64,000 bases of DNA from NCBI RefSeq assembly GCF_000224145.3, contig NC_020179.2:1885612-1949611 (forward strand), read 5' to 3'. How positions within the stretch are numbered: position 1 is the stretch's first letter; each line of letters starts with the position of its first letter. This document shows, piece by piece, positions 1-12,100 of the stretch. Below the pieces are notes generated by a model, which saw nothing but the letters and a program-made list of their open reading frames with translations, was not told the origin of the DNA and ran no database searches. This DNA comes from Ciona intestinalis (lineage: Eukaryota; Chordata; Ascidiacea; Phlebobranchia; Cionidae). A program made the translations under genes and the position numbers.

Positions 1-2
1 AA

Positions 3-164
3 AGTGTCGACTTCAAAAGCTATTTCTTCAAGTTAAGAGTGAAGTCAGATAAGTTTAATGATGAAGAACGCACCAGAGTCACTATCATGAATGTTTCTCC
101 CATGAGCAACGTGGATTATATCAAGAAGTTGACAACTGACATTGACAAACTAATGAATCTGTGA
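3..164 (+). CDS. 3' end of an unidentified gene (partial)
   Basis: Reading from base 3, an open frame of 53 codons runs into a TGA at 162-164. The window edge cuts off everything upstream. The visible protein end is charged and looks coding: it has FKSYFFKLRVKSDKF, a run of acidic and basic residues, then DYIKKLTTDIDKLMNL, which suggests a beta strand followed by a C-terminal amphipathic helix. I do not recognise the family. It lies 375 bp upstream of the COPI zeta gene on the same strand. No exact AATAAA follows the stop before the next gene. Confidence 0.55.
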   Translation, partial: SVDFKSYFFKLRVKSDKFNDEERTRVTIMNVSPMSNVDYIKKLTTDIDKLMNL

Positions 165-538
165 ATTTTTAACTGTATTCTCTTATTGCCTCTATTGGTT
201 CAACTGCCATTCAATGTTTTGCTGCCATTTTTTAAAACCTTAGTAAACGATTATTATCAATGAATGAATTAATGTACTCAGTTCGGCTTGTTTATTGTAT
301 ATAAGCCAATATTATGTTGATATGTGCTTGGAAATTTTTTGTTTCAATTTTTTCAGTTGTTCCCTGTACGTTATGTTGTTAACAGTTCTGACTGTTCCTG
401 GCTTTTTTTCTAAAACTATTCCTATTTTGTATAAGTTTTTTTATACCGGTAGTATGAACTGGCCATTGAATTTCACATCTTGGTTTAAGTTAACTTGCAT
501 TCTGTTCCCATTTAGGATTAGGATAAAATTAGGTAAAA
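165..538. other. Intergenic spacer before COPZ
   Basis: This 374-bp AT-rich spacer holds no convincing coding frame. A pyrimidine-rich stretch ending in an AG at 514-515 lies 24 bp before the COPZ start. It could be the 3' splice site of a 5'-UTR intron or a spliced-leader trans-splice acceptor. Confidence 0.4.
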
Positions 539-1069
539 ATGGATGGTGTTTCACAACCCTCTTTGTACACTGTTAAGGCCATTTTGATATTGGACAACGA
601 CGGAGAGAGGTTATTGGCAAAGTATTATGATGATACCTATCCTACTTTGAGGGAACAGAAGCTTTTTGAGAAGAATGTCTTCAGCAAGACTCACAAGTCT
701 GACTCTGAAATTGCTCTACTGGAAGGCCAGACTGTGGTGTACAAAGGAAATGTGGATCTTTTCTTTTATGTCATCGGAAGTGCTCATGAGAACGAGTTAA
801 TGCTCATGTCGGTCCTCACTTGCCTTTATGACTCAGTAAACCTGCTGCTCCGGAAGAATGTTGAAAAGAGGATCTTACTCCGACACATAGATAGTGTCTT
901 CCTGATTGTGGATGAGATAGTGGATGGAGGAGTCATCATGCAGGTTGATGGAGGACATGTCCTGGATCAGATTGTGATGCGGGGAGAGGACATCCCTCTA
1001 ACAGAACAAACTATCACTCAAGTTCTACAATCTGCTAAAGACCAAATTAAGTGGTCTCTCCTAAAGTGA
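539..1069 (+). CDS. COPZ1: Coatomer subunit zeta (COPI coat)
   Basis: This encodes 176 residues, the usual length for coatomer zeta. Zeta is the small adaptin-like subunit of the COPI coat that pairs with gamma-COP and works in Golgi-to-ER and intra-Golgi traffic on the cytosolic face. The protein reads as a longin-like fold from its start: [19 protein letters not shown] near residues 12-30, [15 protein letters not shown] in the middle and [16 protein letters not shown] near 120, all matching the family as I know it. The reading frame is a single uninterrupted exon, whereas vertebrate COPZ genes are split into many exons. The ATG at 539 gives the family N-terminus directly. A splice-acceptor-like AG at 514-515 precedes it. 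It could equally be named COPZ2, since tunicates are expected to have one pre-duplication copy. Confidence 0.95.
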   Translation: MDGVSQPSLYTVKAILILDNDGERLLAKYYDDTYPTLREQKLFEKNVFSKTHKSDSEIALLEGQTVVYKGNVDLFFYVIGSAHENELMLMSVLTCLYDSVNLLLRKNVEKRILLRHIDSVFLIVDEIVDGGVIMQVDGGHVLDQIVMRGEDIPLTEQTITQVLQSAKDQIKWSLLK

Positions 1070-1458
1070 ACTATGGTTTTTCTCTACATAGATATGCTTT
1101 TATTTAAAACGAATGCAATAGAATATTTCACTATATGTATTTTACGATCTTTAGGAATCTGTATTACTTGACAACAACAAAATTTCCCAGACAAATTTGT
1201 TCGTGTTTTGTTAAAAGCTTCATTGTTATTAACTAAAAGTAAAAATTTGGTCAAATAATTTTTTTTGTATTATATATAAACTTCGGATTGAACCTATAGT
1301 GAAGTGTTGTCAAAGAAATACTTTATATTATATATTATATATTGTATAGAGTGGTGTGATATATGAAATACAAATGTAATGATTAGACCTTACTCCCATC
1401 TGTTTATTCTAGGGGAAATTGATTAGAGACATCAGCTATTTAAAATGTATTAACAAAA
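1070..1458. other. Spacer between COPZ and METTL22
   Basis: This 389-bp spacer is AT-rich with a short ATATT-rich patch near 1325-1345. A TTCTAG acceptor-like site ends at 1412. A minimal upstream reading frame (ATG, TAT, TAA at 1445-1453) sits five bases before the METTL22 start. Confidence 0.4.
1445..1453 (+). promoter_or_regulatory. Minimal upstream ORF before METTL22
   Basis: ATG TAT TAA ends five bases before the METTL22 initiation codon. If the transcript includes it, this start-stop element could reduce initiation at the main ATG. That role is inferred only from position. A trans-splice or cis-splice acceptor at 1411-1412 lies upstream, so the element would be retained in the mature leader. 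Confidence 0.35.
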
Positions 1459-2343
1459 ATGCAGGCTGCTCAAGCTGGAGAAGTCGTTTTATCAGATGTT
1501 CACTTGTATAAGACGGTGGATACAGACGGTGTTGTAATTACTCGATTTCAATTTAAAGTATTAGCAGAAGACAATACCAAGTTTAACGATGATCTAAAAT
1601 ATGACCAAGACGGTGACATTGTCGTGTCTCGGTCCGATGATGCCCGTGACGTCATTACCATACGTCATGAGATGTGCACGGTTCTCGAAAGCGTGGGTTT
1701 GCAAGTATGGAGAGGGGCCTTGTTAATGTGCGACTATGTTAACGCAAATACTGAAAGTTTCGCAGGAAAAGAAGTCCTGGAATTAGGTTGCGGTACTGGT
1801 CTAACTTCCATTTTCGTTGCCCAGTTCGCCAAAACTGTTTATGCAACAGACCACGGCGAAAATATACTTGCTCTGTGTCAAGAAAACGTAGATAGGAATG
1901 TTAGTTTAATATCCGCTAATATGCACGTTGTCGATCTGAACTGGTTTGAATGTCTTCCCGATGACCGAGTAAATCCGAACATCCTTTTGGCTTGTGACTG
2001 TATTTACGATAATGATATGACAGACGCCCTGTTTCGAACTATACATTGCTTTATACAGCGAGCTAAAACACAAGCTGTTTCCAGCAAATCTGCGCGAGGG
2101 CACCCTTTGTTAGTAACATATATTCCCTTAGAAAAACGACTGAATTTCACGACAGAAGATATGGACGTGACGTGTAAAGAATACGACCATTTCAAAATTT
2201 GTTTGAACGAGTTGGTCGACGGTACAGACACGCATGTGAAATGTGTTGTCAAACAAGTATTTCTTAATGAAATTCCTGCATGCTTTGATTACGACAGATC
2301 AGAACAACTGGAGCTATGGATAGTAGAAACATATGTTTTGTAA
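1459..2343 (+). CDS. METTL22: METTL22-like protein methyltransferase
   Basis: This 294-residue protein belongs to the seven-beta-strand lysine methyltransferases of the METTL21/FAM86 group and matches METTL22, described in the literature as a nuclear methyltransferase of KIN17. The N-terminal VLSDVHLYKT (10-19) mirrors the human METTL22 start. It is followed by IRHEM (68-72), QVWRGALLMCDY (82-93), the SAM-binding motif I ELGCGTG (108-114), and KRLNFTTEDMDVTCKEYDHF with QLELW near the end. The human protein has a long acidic insert after the N-terminal motif that is much shorter here. The gene is a single exon on the same strand as COPZ. The ATG at 1459 is chosen because it gives the conserved N-terminus; an earlier ATG at 1445 is followed by a stop after two codons. 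Confidence 0.9.
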   Translation: MQAAQAGEVVLSDVHLYKTVDTDGVVITRFQFKVLAEDNTKFNDDLKYDQDGDIVVSRSDDARDVITIRHEMCTVLESVGLQVWRGALLMCDYVNANTESFAGKEVLELGCGTGLTSIFVAQFAKTVYATDHGENILALCQENVDRNVSLISANMHVVDLNWFECLPDDRVNPNILLACDCIYDNDMTDALFRTIHCFIQRAKTQAVSSKSARGHPLLVTYIPLEKRLNFTTEDMDVTCKEYDHFKICLNELVDGTDTHVKCVVKQVFLNEIPACFDYDRSEQLELWIVETYVL

Positions 2344-3113
2344 AGTGTACGAAATGAATGCCACTTTTAACCCGTGTTCCGACAAAAAAGGGCACCGATA
2401 AACAGAACGGTTGTATGAGCTGCCTATACCAATACGGCGCGGGGGCGAGCAATAATACCCTTTTTGCATGGTCACTTTTATGCGCATAAGTACTTGTAAA
2501 AACTAAGTTAACACGCATAACGTCATAAGCGTGTCATCTGCTGTAGGAGGTTGGTTGTTACTCGCATTATGCGAGTAAAGAAAAGTAAGGTGAAAGTACA
2601 GTTTTACTTTTAAGAGCCTAATCTTTTTTAGGTATTAATTTTATAGGTTTTCGTTGGTAATAGCACCATAAAGTATTAAAACTTATTTTATAAGCTAGAT
2701 TTAATAATATTGCGCTAAAATAAGCTTACTCAATGTTGATACGCGCATAAACCAATGACCATGCAAAATAGCGCTGTTAGCGAGTTATCATATGACGAGT
2801 TAATGCGGATCGTTATTCGCATTAACTTTTTACCATGCAAAAAGGGTATAAAGGTCTTTGTTGTGCCATAGTTAAAGTACTGTATCAGAGTACACTAAAC
2901 TTGATTCTATAATACACGACCAAGTTTTTCTGGTGGCTTGCAATAAAATCGCAAACGACATGTAAGGGGATTTCCCTACCTTGAGCACTTAGCCGCTTAC
3001 ACATTTCATTTTAAATAACTTTGTTCAAACCCGTGTTGTAAGAGTTGCATTGCCTGAAACTGTATCTGTGTAATTCAGCATTCAAGCTACTTATTCATTA
3101 AAAGAGCAAAGTT
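2344..3113. other. Spacer between METTL22 and INTS7, mostly one MITE
   Basis: About half of this 770-bp spacer is the inverted-repeat element at 2456-2848. The remaining 265 bp before the INTS7 ATG should hold the INTS7 promoter and leader. No clear TATA box or coding frame is visible. Confidence 0.5.
2456..2848. mobile_element. MITE with 17-bp terminal inverted repeats and TAA target duplication
   Basis: The left end reads TACCCTTTTTGCATGGT and the right end is its exact reverse complement, ACCATGCAAAAAGGGTA. Both are flanked by TAA (2453-2455 and 2849-2851). A 3-bp TAA duplication is what PIF/Harbinger transposons make, so this 393-bp element is probably a non-autonomous Harbinger-type MITE. 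It has no coding capacity. Confidence 0.7.
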
Positions 3114-6100
3114 ATGGACGATCATCAGCAAGATGCGAATTCAGCTTTAATGGAACTAGATAAAGGTACCGTACATATAAATAGAGCTGTTTGAATTTTT
3201 GTAAATACTTTAATAAAACCTAACTATATTTTGCATGCACTTGAATAACGATGTCGATGTTTACATTATATAGTATGCTGCATATGTTAATTAACAAACA
3301 TATGTAAATGTAATACTTAAAGTTAACCTAAAAATGTCTTGCGATAAAACAAAATCTGGTACAACTACAATTAAGCATTTTTTTTAAGGAGAAGCAATTT
3401 CAAGTATTATATTGTAGAGTGAATGAATATAAAAGCTTTATGTGATCCTCGCAAGGCCGGAAAACGACAGTCGTTATAGCATGGGTGTTCTAGTTTCATA
3501 CACCTCGTGCCAGCCACGAATGTTTCTTTGTTGGTGATTGTTTTTACTTTTATTATATTTCTGCCAATATATACAACTCATTAGTTACCATTGGGTTGGA
3601 GCAATTGCAGTTAAGTGTCTTGCCCAAGGACACATACGCCTACATTGGTAGCAGTGACGAGTCTTGAACCCATTACCTCTGGGTTAGAGGTATTGCCCTA
3701 ACCAACTGTGGCATTTAGTAGAATCGTATAAACAGAGTATTATTGCTAAAGTCCTTTACAGGTTTAAGAGCACATAAGTTGGGTGAACGATGTGAAGCAA
3801 TTGTACGATTCCCAAACCTGTTTTCAAGATTTCCATTCCCTATCTTAATCAACTCTGCTTTTCTTAAGTTGGCTGATGCATTTAGAACAGGGTAAGAAAA
3901 TATTGTTACTAAACCGCTAATCTGTTTAAATGATTGAATGTCTCTTTTTTTCCTCAAATAGTGGGGCAACTCTAACTTGTAGAGAATTTTTCTGTATGGC
4001 TGACTATTTAATACCCTTTTCTGGAGTTGGAACTATTGTAATAAAGCATCTTGCTTGAACACATTCGTACAACGATAGCATCGTTTAACTTTGAACCCAG
4101 TATCCTCTAGTTATGAGTTGAGCTCTAGCCACTCTGTACTATACTGTTGGATAAATGAACGCTATAACAATTATTATCATAAAGAAATATAAGTAGATAG
4201 TTTATGCATAGGCGCCTAACTTTTTAAAAGTCAAGGTGCCCCTAAGTTTTAAAAGATTTATGCCGGCGAGAGCATGAACTTTTTTCTTGTAACATTATTA
4301 GCTTTTATTTGGGAAATGGACTGATCATTGCACTATCACCACTGTATAGTGTTTATTTTAAGGCATGTTTGTAAGAAAGGCTATTAAAATGCATTTATAC
4401 TGGGTACTAATGGGTACTCTGATTTATTTTCAGGGTGTATACGCATACCTTGCATACCCATGTTAGGCGCCTATGATTGTATTTGTATATAATATAAATA
4501 ACAAACAAAGAACAAAATTTCAGGAACAATTTTCTGAAGCTGTGTGTTTTGAGAGTTGCACACCAAAGTACAAAACATTTAGACAAAATCTTAAATGTGG
4601 ATGAATTTATGTGTCGGCTTTACAGTGTCATACATAGCAATGATCCATATGCAAGAGCTATTACTTTAAGGTATGGAGTCTTCAGTCAAGCATATCCTAT
4701 ATAATATTTTATGATAGAAATCAAAAAAATGTTTTTCCTTTTTTGTTTGAAAAAATTAAAACTGTGGACAATTAAACATGTTGCAATTTATAAAATAAAA
4801 AAACAGGGGTGAAATTTTACTTGCATAACATAAANGCTTTGGTCTTTTATGGGCCACAAAAACTATAANNATAATACTTATATTTGTCTCTTTGATTATG
4901 GTAGCAAAGATTTAGAAATATTTTAAACGAAGTACAGGATATAGCGATAAAACAACAATTAATAAGTGAATATTGAAATTTAACATGTGCACTGCACATT
5001 ATGCCCTTGTAAAATACAGCATTAAATCTTAACATTTTTACCCAGGATGCTAGGCAGTGTGGCTTGCATTATAAAAGACAAGAAGAATGCCCATCACAGC
5101 ATACAGCAGGGCCTTGATTCCCATGATAGAGTGGAACAAGATGCAGCGATTTACGCCACAATCCAGTTTGCTTCTCATTCCCATCAGTTTGCATCCAGTA
5201 TTTGTAATAAGATTGCTGCCATGTTACAAGGTAATTTCTAATCTTCTTTTTTTTGCTTATATACTTGGCAACGTTATGGCGAGGCAAGGGATCTGAGATT
5301 TAGGCCAGAGATGCTACATTAGTTTATAACTATAAGATACAGGAATCAAAGCTCTACGCTGCTAATATGGTAAGATTGTAGCTGTATTTAGGTAAAAACA
5401 TTCTGTAGCTACTGACTGTTACTTAGTGGTCACTGATGCCTGTTTAAATTAACCTTACCACAAGTTGTATAGAACCATGCTACTGTTTGATGTAGTATAT
5501 TTTTGTCTAATATTTTTGATGTAGTATATTTTTCCCCAATATTTTTGATGTGGTGTATTTTTGTACAATATTTTTGATATATTTTTGTCCAATATAACCA
5601 AATAGTGTACACCTTTACAGGATTATCTACTCCACTTGAAGTAAAGTTAAAGCTGATTCCTGTGCTTCAACACATGCATTATGATGTACAGGTAAAACTA
5701 TCAAGCAAACACACAACCTGGTACTGCTAATGCCATATCTATTATATTATATCATAAACAGTAGACGTTCACATTAAAACCTAAGGTTATGGTCTTTCAA
5801 TCAAATATAAACAGATAAATAAATTATGTGATGTTATTACCTTACACTTTACCAATTAAATGTAAATATGTTTTTAACTGTGAGCGTGTTTTAACAACTG
5901 TTGTTTTGTCGCTATATCCTGTCTTTTCGTTTAAAGTATTTCTAAATCTTCGCTACCGTAATCGAAGAGACAAATAAAGGTATTAATATTTATATTATTA
6001 TTATTCAAACTGTTGTTAGATTTCATCCAAGGCGCGTAGTGTTCTTCAAAACCTCCTTCCATCATTTCCAGCACAGGATTTTGTCCTTACTACTTTAAAC

Positions 6101-9100
6101 ACTCTCACAAGTCTCTCTCTTCATTCACTTATTGATGTTTCATCACAGGTAAAGCTTTTTGGTTTTTTCTTGCTTTTTTTAAAGATTTTTATTAGTTTGT
6201 GACATTGCTTATAAATATAAAGGTAAAGCTTGTTTTTTTTTTCTTTTTTTCTAGATTTTTTTTTAATTTGTGACATTGCTTATAAAATAAAGGTAAAGTT
6301 GTTTAAAATTCCGTTAACTGGACTGGAAACTACTTTATATCTAAGCTTAAGATAGACATAATGCAGGAGCAAACTGGGTAACGGTTCCCATGCTTGATGT
6401 TCCTACTATTTTACGTTTGTGTCCAAATCATGAATCCTAGAAAAATCAGAAGAAAAAATGCACAAACTTGTATATAAAAATATTGCACACTTTCAAAATT
6501 AAGATATGTATAAAATATGGCACCCACACTTTATCAGGACAGTGGTTGTCATGCCACTAATACTACTTTACAAGTGTGGTAATCTTGGGACCTGTCTTAA
6601 ATATATTTCTTTTTTTGTTGCTTAGGTGGCGCTGTTGCATCAATATTTGCGTTGTGACCCAAGAGAAGCATTGAAGCGGAACTCGTTGATAAACCTGAAC
6701 GTCCTTGCAAGTAAAGCCCCTCATTTATGGAGGAGTGAGGATAGTTCTGCATTGTGTGAGGTAAGATATGAATGAATGTAACTTATTTATGTTTGAGTGG
6801 GGTAGGTAGCAATGAAAGTCATCATAACATGTGTGTTCTATTTCTTACATTTTATGCGGCTTATAAGTTACCACGTATGACGTATTTAACTTTTGTGGTG
6901 ATTGCTTTTTTGTGGTGCAATTTTTTTTCTTTATGTATAGCTGACAATGTCTCATTAGTGACCACTGGGTTGAAGCAATTGCTGTTATGTGTTTTTTCCT
7001 TAGGACACTTACGCCCACAATGGTAGCAACGACGTGCCTTGATCCTGTCAACCTCTAGGTGTTTTTTACCCCATTTAAACCACTGCCAAAAGTAGTAATA
7101 AAATTTTCCTACTGCCTGTGAATTAAACATAAACCTACAAGTCACAGTACCCTATTTCCACCAGTAATGATAAACCCATCAATTTAGTACAAAAGTATTT
7201 TACCATCTCAGGCTTACAAGTTATCCACATTAGCTGATTCATTAAAGCAAGGAATTCTTCAAGTTCTCTGCACTTTAACTGATACAACATTACTTGTACA
7301 GCTTGATATACAGGAAGGTAACTGAATGATTTTTGTTTTGGTGTGTGTGTATGATTGGACCATGAACAATATATTTTGCTCTCTGAAAAAGTTTCTCTCT
7401 GAAAAAGTTCCTCTCTGAAAAAGTTTCTCTCTAAAAAAAAAAGTTGTTGATAACGCTATGCATAAATACGCGAATAGGTTTAATTTTTGATTCTCAAAAT
7501 GCTAATATACTGTTTTTTAATGTGTTTCTTCAATACACTTATTTTTTCAACTAATCTTTCTGGTTTATTATGGAAAGTTATAGCAAATTTGTTAAAGTGT
7601 CTAAATCCTGAAAATTAAAAAATATATATTTGATGATTACCCATAAAATTTATTTTTTATTATCAAATGTTATAATAAATAATATAATAATAACTTTATT
7701 TGTCCTTTCGATTACAGTAGCCAAGAATTTAAATATTTTAAACAAGAAGACTGTATATAATGACAAAAACAGTTATTAATGTAAAACACACTTACTGTTT
7801 AAAACATGTTTACATTTAATTGGAAGACATTAAGCGTGGCCGCTACACCTATCAGACAAACAAGCCATTTAGATTAAATTACTATCAAGTTAAAACCTTG
7901 TTTTATATTATTGATGAAACAGATGGTTCTTTGGTGAAGCTATGTCGCCAATGTTGTTACGATGCTGATTTAATACAAGCAGCTCTTGCCACAAGATTGT
8001 TTGTTTCTATTTCAAACCATGCTCTGCATTCTAATGAACATAACCATGCTATTTTGGCAACTGAAGCCATGGAATCAGCTGAAACCTTACTGCTCACATT
8101 AGCACCTTCCAGTAATGCAAATGCACAAGATAAGAGAGCACTTAAGGTAATAGGAATGAATGAATGTAACCTGATTTATAGCGTTTCCGAAAAACGTTAT
8201 AACTCAGGGTGTTTATACACCTCCTGTCAGCTTATACACCTTTTGACAGCTTACGAGTTACCATATATGTTACTGTGTGTTAATAATTTTTGGGAGATTT
8301 TTTATGTATAGCTGTTAATTTAGACAACCGAGTAGTGACCACTGGGTTAAAATAGTTTGTTGCTACGTGTGTTGCCCAAAGACACATACGCCTGCAATGG
8401 TAGCAGCGACAAGCCTTGAACCCATTACCTCTGGGTTAGAGGAAGACACTATAACCAACTGTGCCTTGGGGTCGGTAAAAACATTAGTTAATATATGTGG
8501 AAAAAATCTAAAGTTTTTAGTTTTATCTGGGCTTTTTAATAGTTTGTAGGATTTACATTTATTAATTTAAAGTGATTTCAAGAGTAAACAACCATTTTGA
8601 GCAGTTAGAAATTTTTAGAAGGGCAATACTTATTTAATGTATTTTTTGAATATTGCAATTTTCTATTTTTGTTGGAAAAATAAAAATGACAAATACTTTG
8701 CGTGCAGGTTAGCAAATTAATGTGTATGTCATTACATACTTTTTAATTTCGATACCGTTTTGTTACAATATCTTACAATGGGCCATCTGAGAAGATGTAC
8801 AAAATAGTTGGGCAGCACTGCTAATTTCTAATTATCATGCACAAAAAAAATTGAATGGCATCACTGTTTTCAGATAATTCTTCCTACCTTGCAACATTTA
8901 AGCTGCGACAATTCGGAAATTGACGTTCGACTCGCTGAGGACATCATGTGTTTGCTTTCTAGTGAAGAAATACCAATCTGCAGCGACACAAGTAAAATTT
9001 TGCTTGAAACTCTTGCGTCTCTTGTTACCACTAGGTAAAGTAAAGAGCAGATTTTGAATTTTTTGAATTTTTTTTTGAATTTGATTGAAATTTAAATGAT

Positions 9101-12100
9101 AGCTGTTTGTATGAATCCGAATAAATTTATGACAAAGAACATGTATGGAGAATGAAACTTACCCAAAACAAATGAAATTGTTGTTCTTTTCACTGCAGAA
9201 CTTTAAATTACCTTTAGCTATGCCTATACACTGCTAAGCTGTACTGGAATCTGGCTTGTATATTTTGCTACTTTACTTTAACTAATTGGCTTGCAGTGGC
9301 AGACATGCAAGGGTAAACTATTTCCCCCAAAAAAACATAAATTTTTAAAGATCTGAACGATTAAAGCTGTCTATATAAATTTATTTAAAAGCATGGTGGC
9401 TACACCCAGCAGAAAAACCAGCCATTTATATTTAATTATTATTAAGTTAAACTTTTAATAGAAACAAAAAAGATGGTTTTTAATTAAGTTCTCATTTAAA
9501 ACAGTTCCACACCAAATATTTTACACCACCTCACTGGAGATCTTTTCAAGTTGCTAAAACTCACAACAGAAGAAAGTGCAGAACATTCAAATACAGACCA
9601 CGCACAGAAAAATGCTGTAAGTGAAACTCTATATAGAAGTATATACTTTATATCATTGTGGTTGCGAGCGTATGTGTCCTTGGGCAAGACACTCAACGAC
9701 AAATGCTCCAACCTGGTGGTCACTAATGGGCTGTCCAAATTACCAGTCATACATAAAAAAATAATCACCCACACAGTAACATACATGGTAACTCATAAGC
9801 TGGCATGAGGTGTATTCACACCCATGTTAGATCAACTGTCGTTTTCTGGCCAGGCCAGGATAAAGTAAGTAAGTTACATATATATATCTATATATATAAT
9901 TGTTGCCCATTCATAAATAAATGCTTTATTTCTTCCAATTAAGTCTAAATATGTATTATAACTGTAAGCGGTTTTTACAACTGCTGTTCGTCGCTATATC
10001 CTGTCTTTTCATTTAAAATATTTATAATCTTCCCTACCGTAATCAGAGACAAAAAAGTTATTAATATTATCATGAATATTTTAAACAGACCCTAATCTGT
10101 GTTCTGCTGTTTGGGGCAAACAATAAGAAGAAAAATGTCAGGTTTTCAACCAAGTTGTTGGACACTATAGAAACACCATTAAATAATTGGACTCTATACA
10201 GAATTGCACGCCAAGCTTCAAGATTGGTATATTATTAGTATAAATTAGTTTTTACAGTAGGCATATTGTATGAACCCATTTTGTATGTAGGGTATACAAA
10301 CAAATTGAGTAGTTTTTTCCAATTTTTTTATTTTTTTTTGGAAGTTCCATTCACAGACACACTATATTTAGCTCTTTTTCTAGATGTAGCTTAGATAAAT
10401 CTGTGTGATAACGACTGGCGTTTTCCGGCCATGCGAAGATAAAGCAACTTAGATTCACATCTACTTGCATTAAAACTAACATATTTAGGGCCAACACGAA
10501 GTTGCTCATTCACTCTTCAAAAAAGTTTCCAACACTGTGGCATCTGAGCACCATTACTTCTGGTTAACTGGCCTTGCAGATCTTGCCTTTGCTGAATCAA
10601 CTATTAAAGAAACCTCAGTTATTGGTCAAAACTGCTCTGACAAAACCGTGAAAAATTTACATAATGCAATACATTGGTATCCACCACGGCATTACATCCA
10701 CTTACGGTAAATACAGTAATTTTTTTTTCCGCCCAAGACCATATTACACTATTACTGACATGAGGTGTATGAAACAGGACACCCGTGTTTAACAACTGTT
10801 GTTTTCCAGCCGTACGAGAATAAAGTAAGTTTCATTCATTCACTTCAATTTTGCTATATAATAACTATATAATAATAAATTTTAATTGTTTCTTTGTTTA
10901 TGGTAGGGAAGATTTAGAAATATTTTAAATGAAAAAATAGGATACAGCGACCAAACAACAGTTGTTAAAACACACTTAGAGTTAAAAACTTATTTACACT
11001 TAATTGGTGTACGGTTATAAGTTCACATAATTTAATTATCTATTCATATATGATTGAGAGACCATATAATATGTATATGTAGGTTACTGGTAGGGATGCA
11101 CATTACAGAACTTTGAATCCTTTTGTATTTGAATCTAACTACGGATTTCGGTATTCTGTTAATAATTTTGAAAAAAAAAAGGTTCTTGTGTTTGTGGGAC
11201 TTTTGAGAGAAAACGATTTGCAGCATCTTTTTAAGGGTTGCTATACGTTTCGACTTTGCCGTTTTGGCTTCATATCTTAGGCTAGAATACCTAATTATTC
11301 TGTAATGTGCATCCCTAGTTATTGGACCTATTCCTCAAATACAATCGTTTTTAAACTGTAATACAGCATATTAAAACCAAATCTGCTGTTTTAATTACAT
11401 CCAATTATACAATCATTATTTAAAATCCTGATTAAAAATTGCAGGCTGCAGTTACCCCAAACCACCCTCTAACTTTCCAATGTGAATACGCCCGTTTACG
11501 TAATGAAACACTGCAAGCCCATGCTCAGTTACTAAGCGCGTGTTCACTTATCCGTACTTGTCCCCCATCTGCCGCTGCAGCATCACCTACTGGTAAAAAG
11601 AACGGAGACCAGAACGAGATACTTATCACAAGAGTGAGAATTTTAAAACCCAAATGTTTAAATGTTGTGAAATCAATAAAAAAATGCAATTTTAGCCTTT
11701 TTACTCTGTAATGACATCATAAGAATATAAAAATGTTCTTTTTCGTGCTATTTAAATTTGAAAGCTATAAAAGCATTAGGTTTTTTATTAAACGTTTATT
11801 TGTACTGTTTTATTAGAAGTAAACAATACAGTTTTCTAGTATCTCCAAATAATTTATATATGTGGGGGAAGATGGGACACCTTTAACACATATTATCCAA
11901 ATATCCTGATCGTGTTTTAAACAATTAACAGCGGTCTACGGGAATCGTGGGGATACAATTTTATAATTCTTTGAATTTTTTTGTTTACCAGCAAATGTGA
12001 TGAGAAAATAGAATAAAAGATGTCTCATTTCCCCCCTATCCTAGTATATGTTGCGAAGTCTTTAATTTATGCTTCTTACCAGATGAAAGCTTGTGCAGAC

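Noticed and set aside
9551-9808. Open frames of 60-90 codons in repeat-rich introns
   Set aside because: Many such frames in the window are readings through family A, B or C copies, recognisable because the same peptides recur at unrelated sites.
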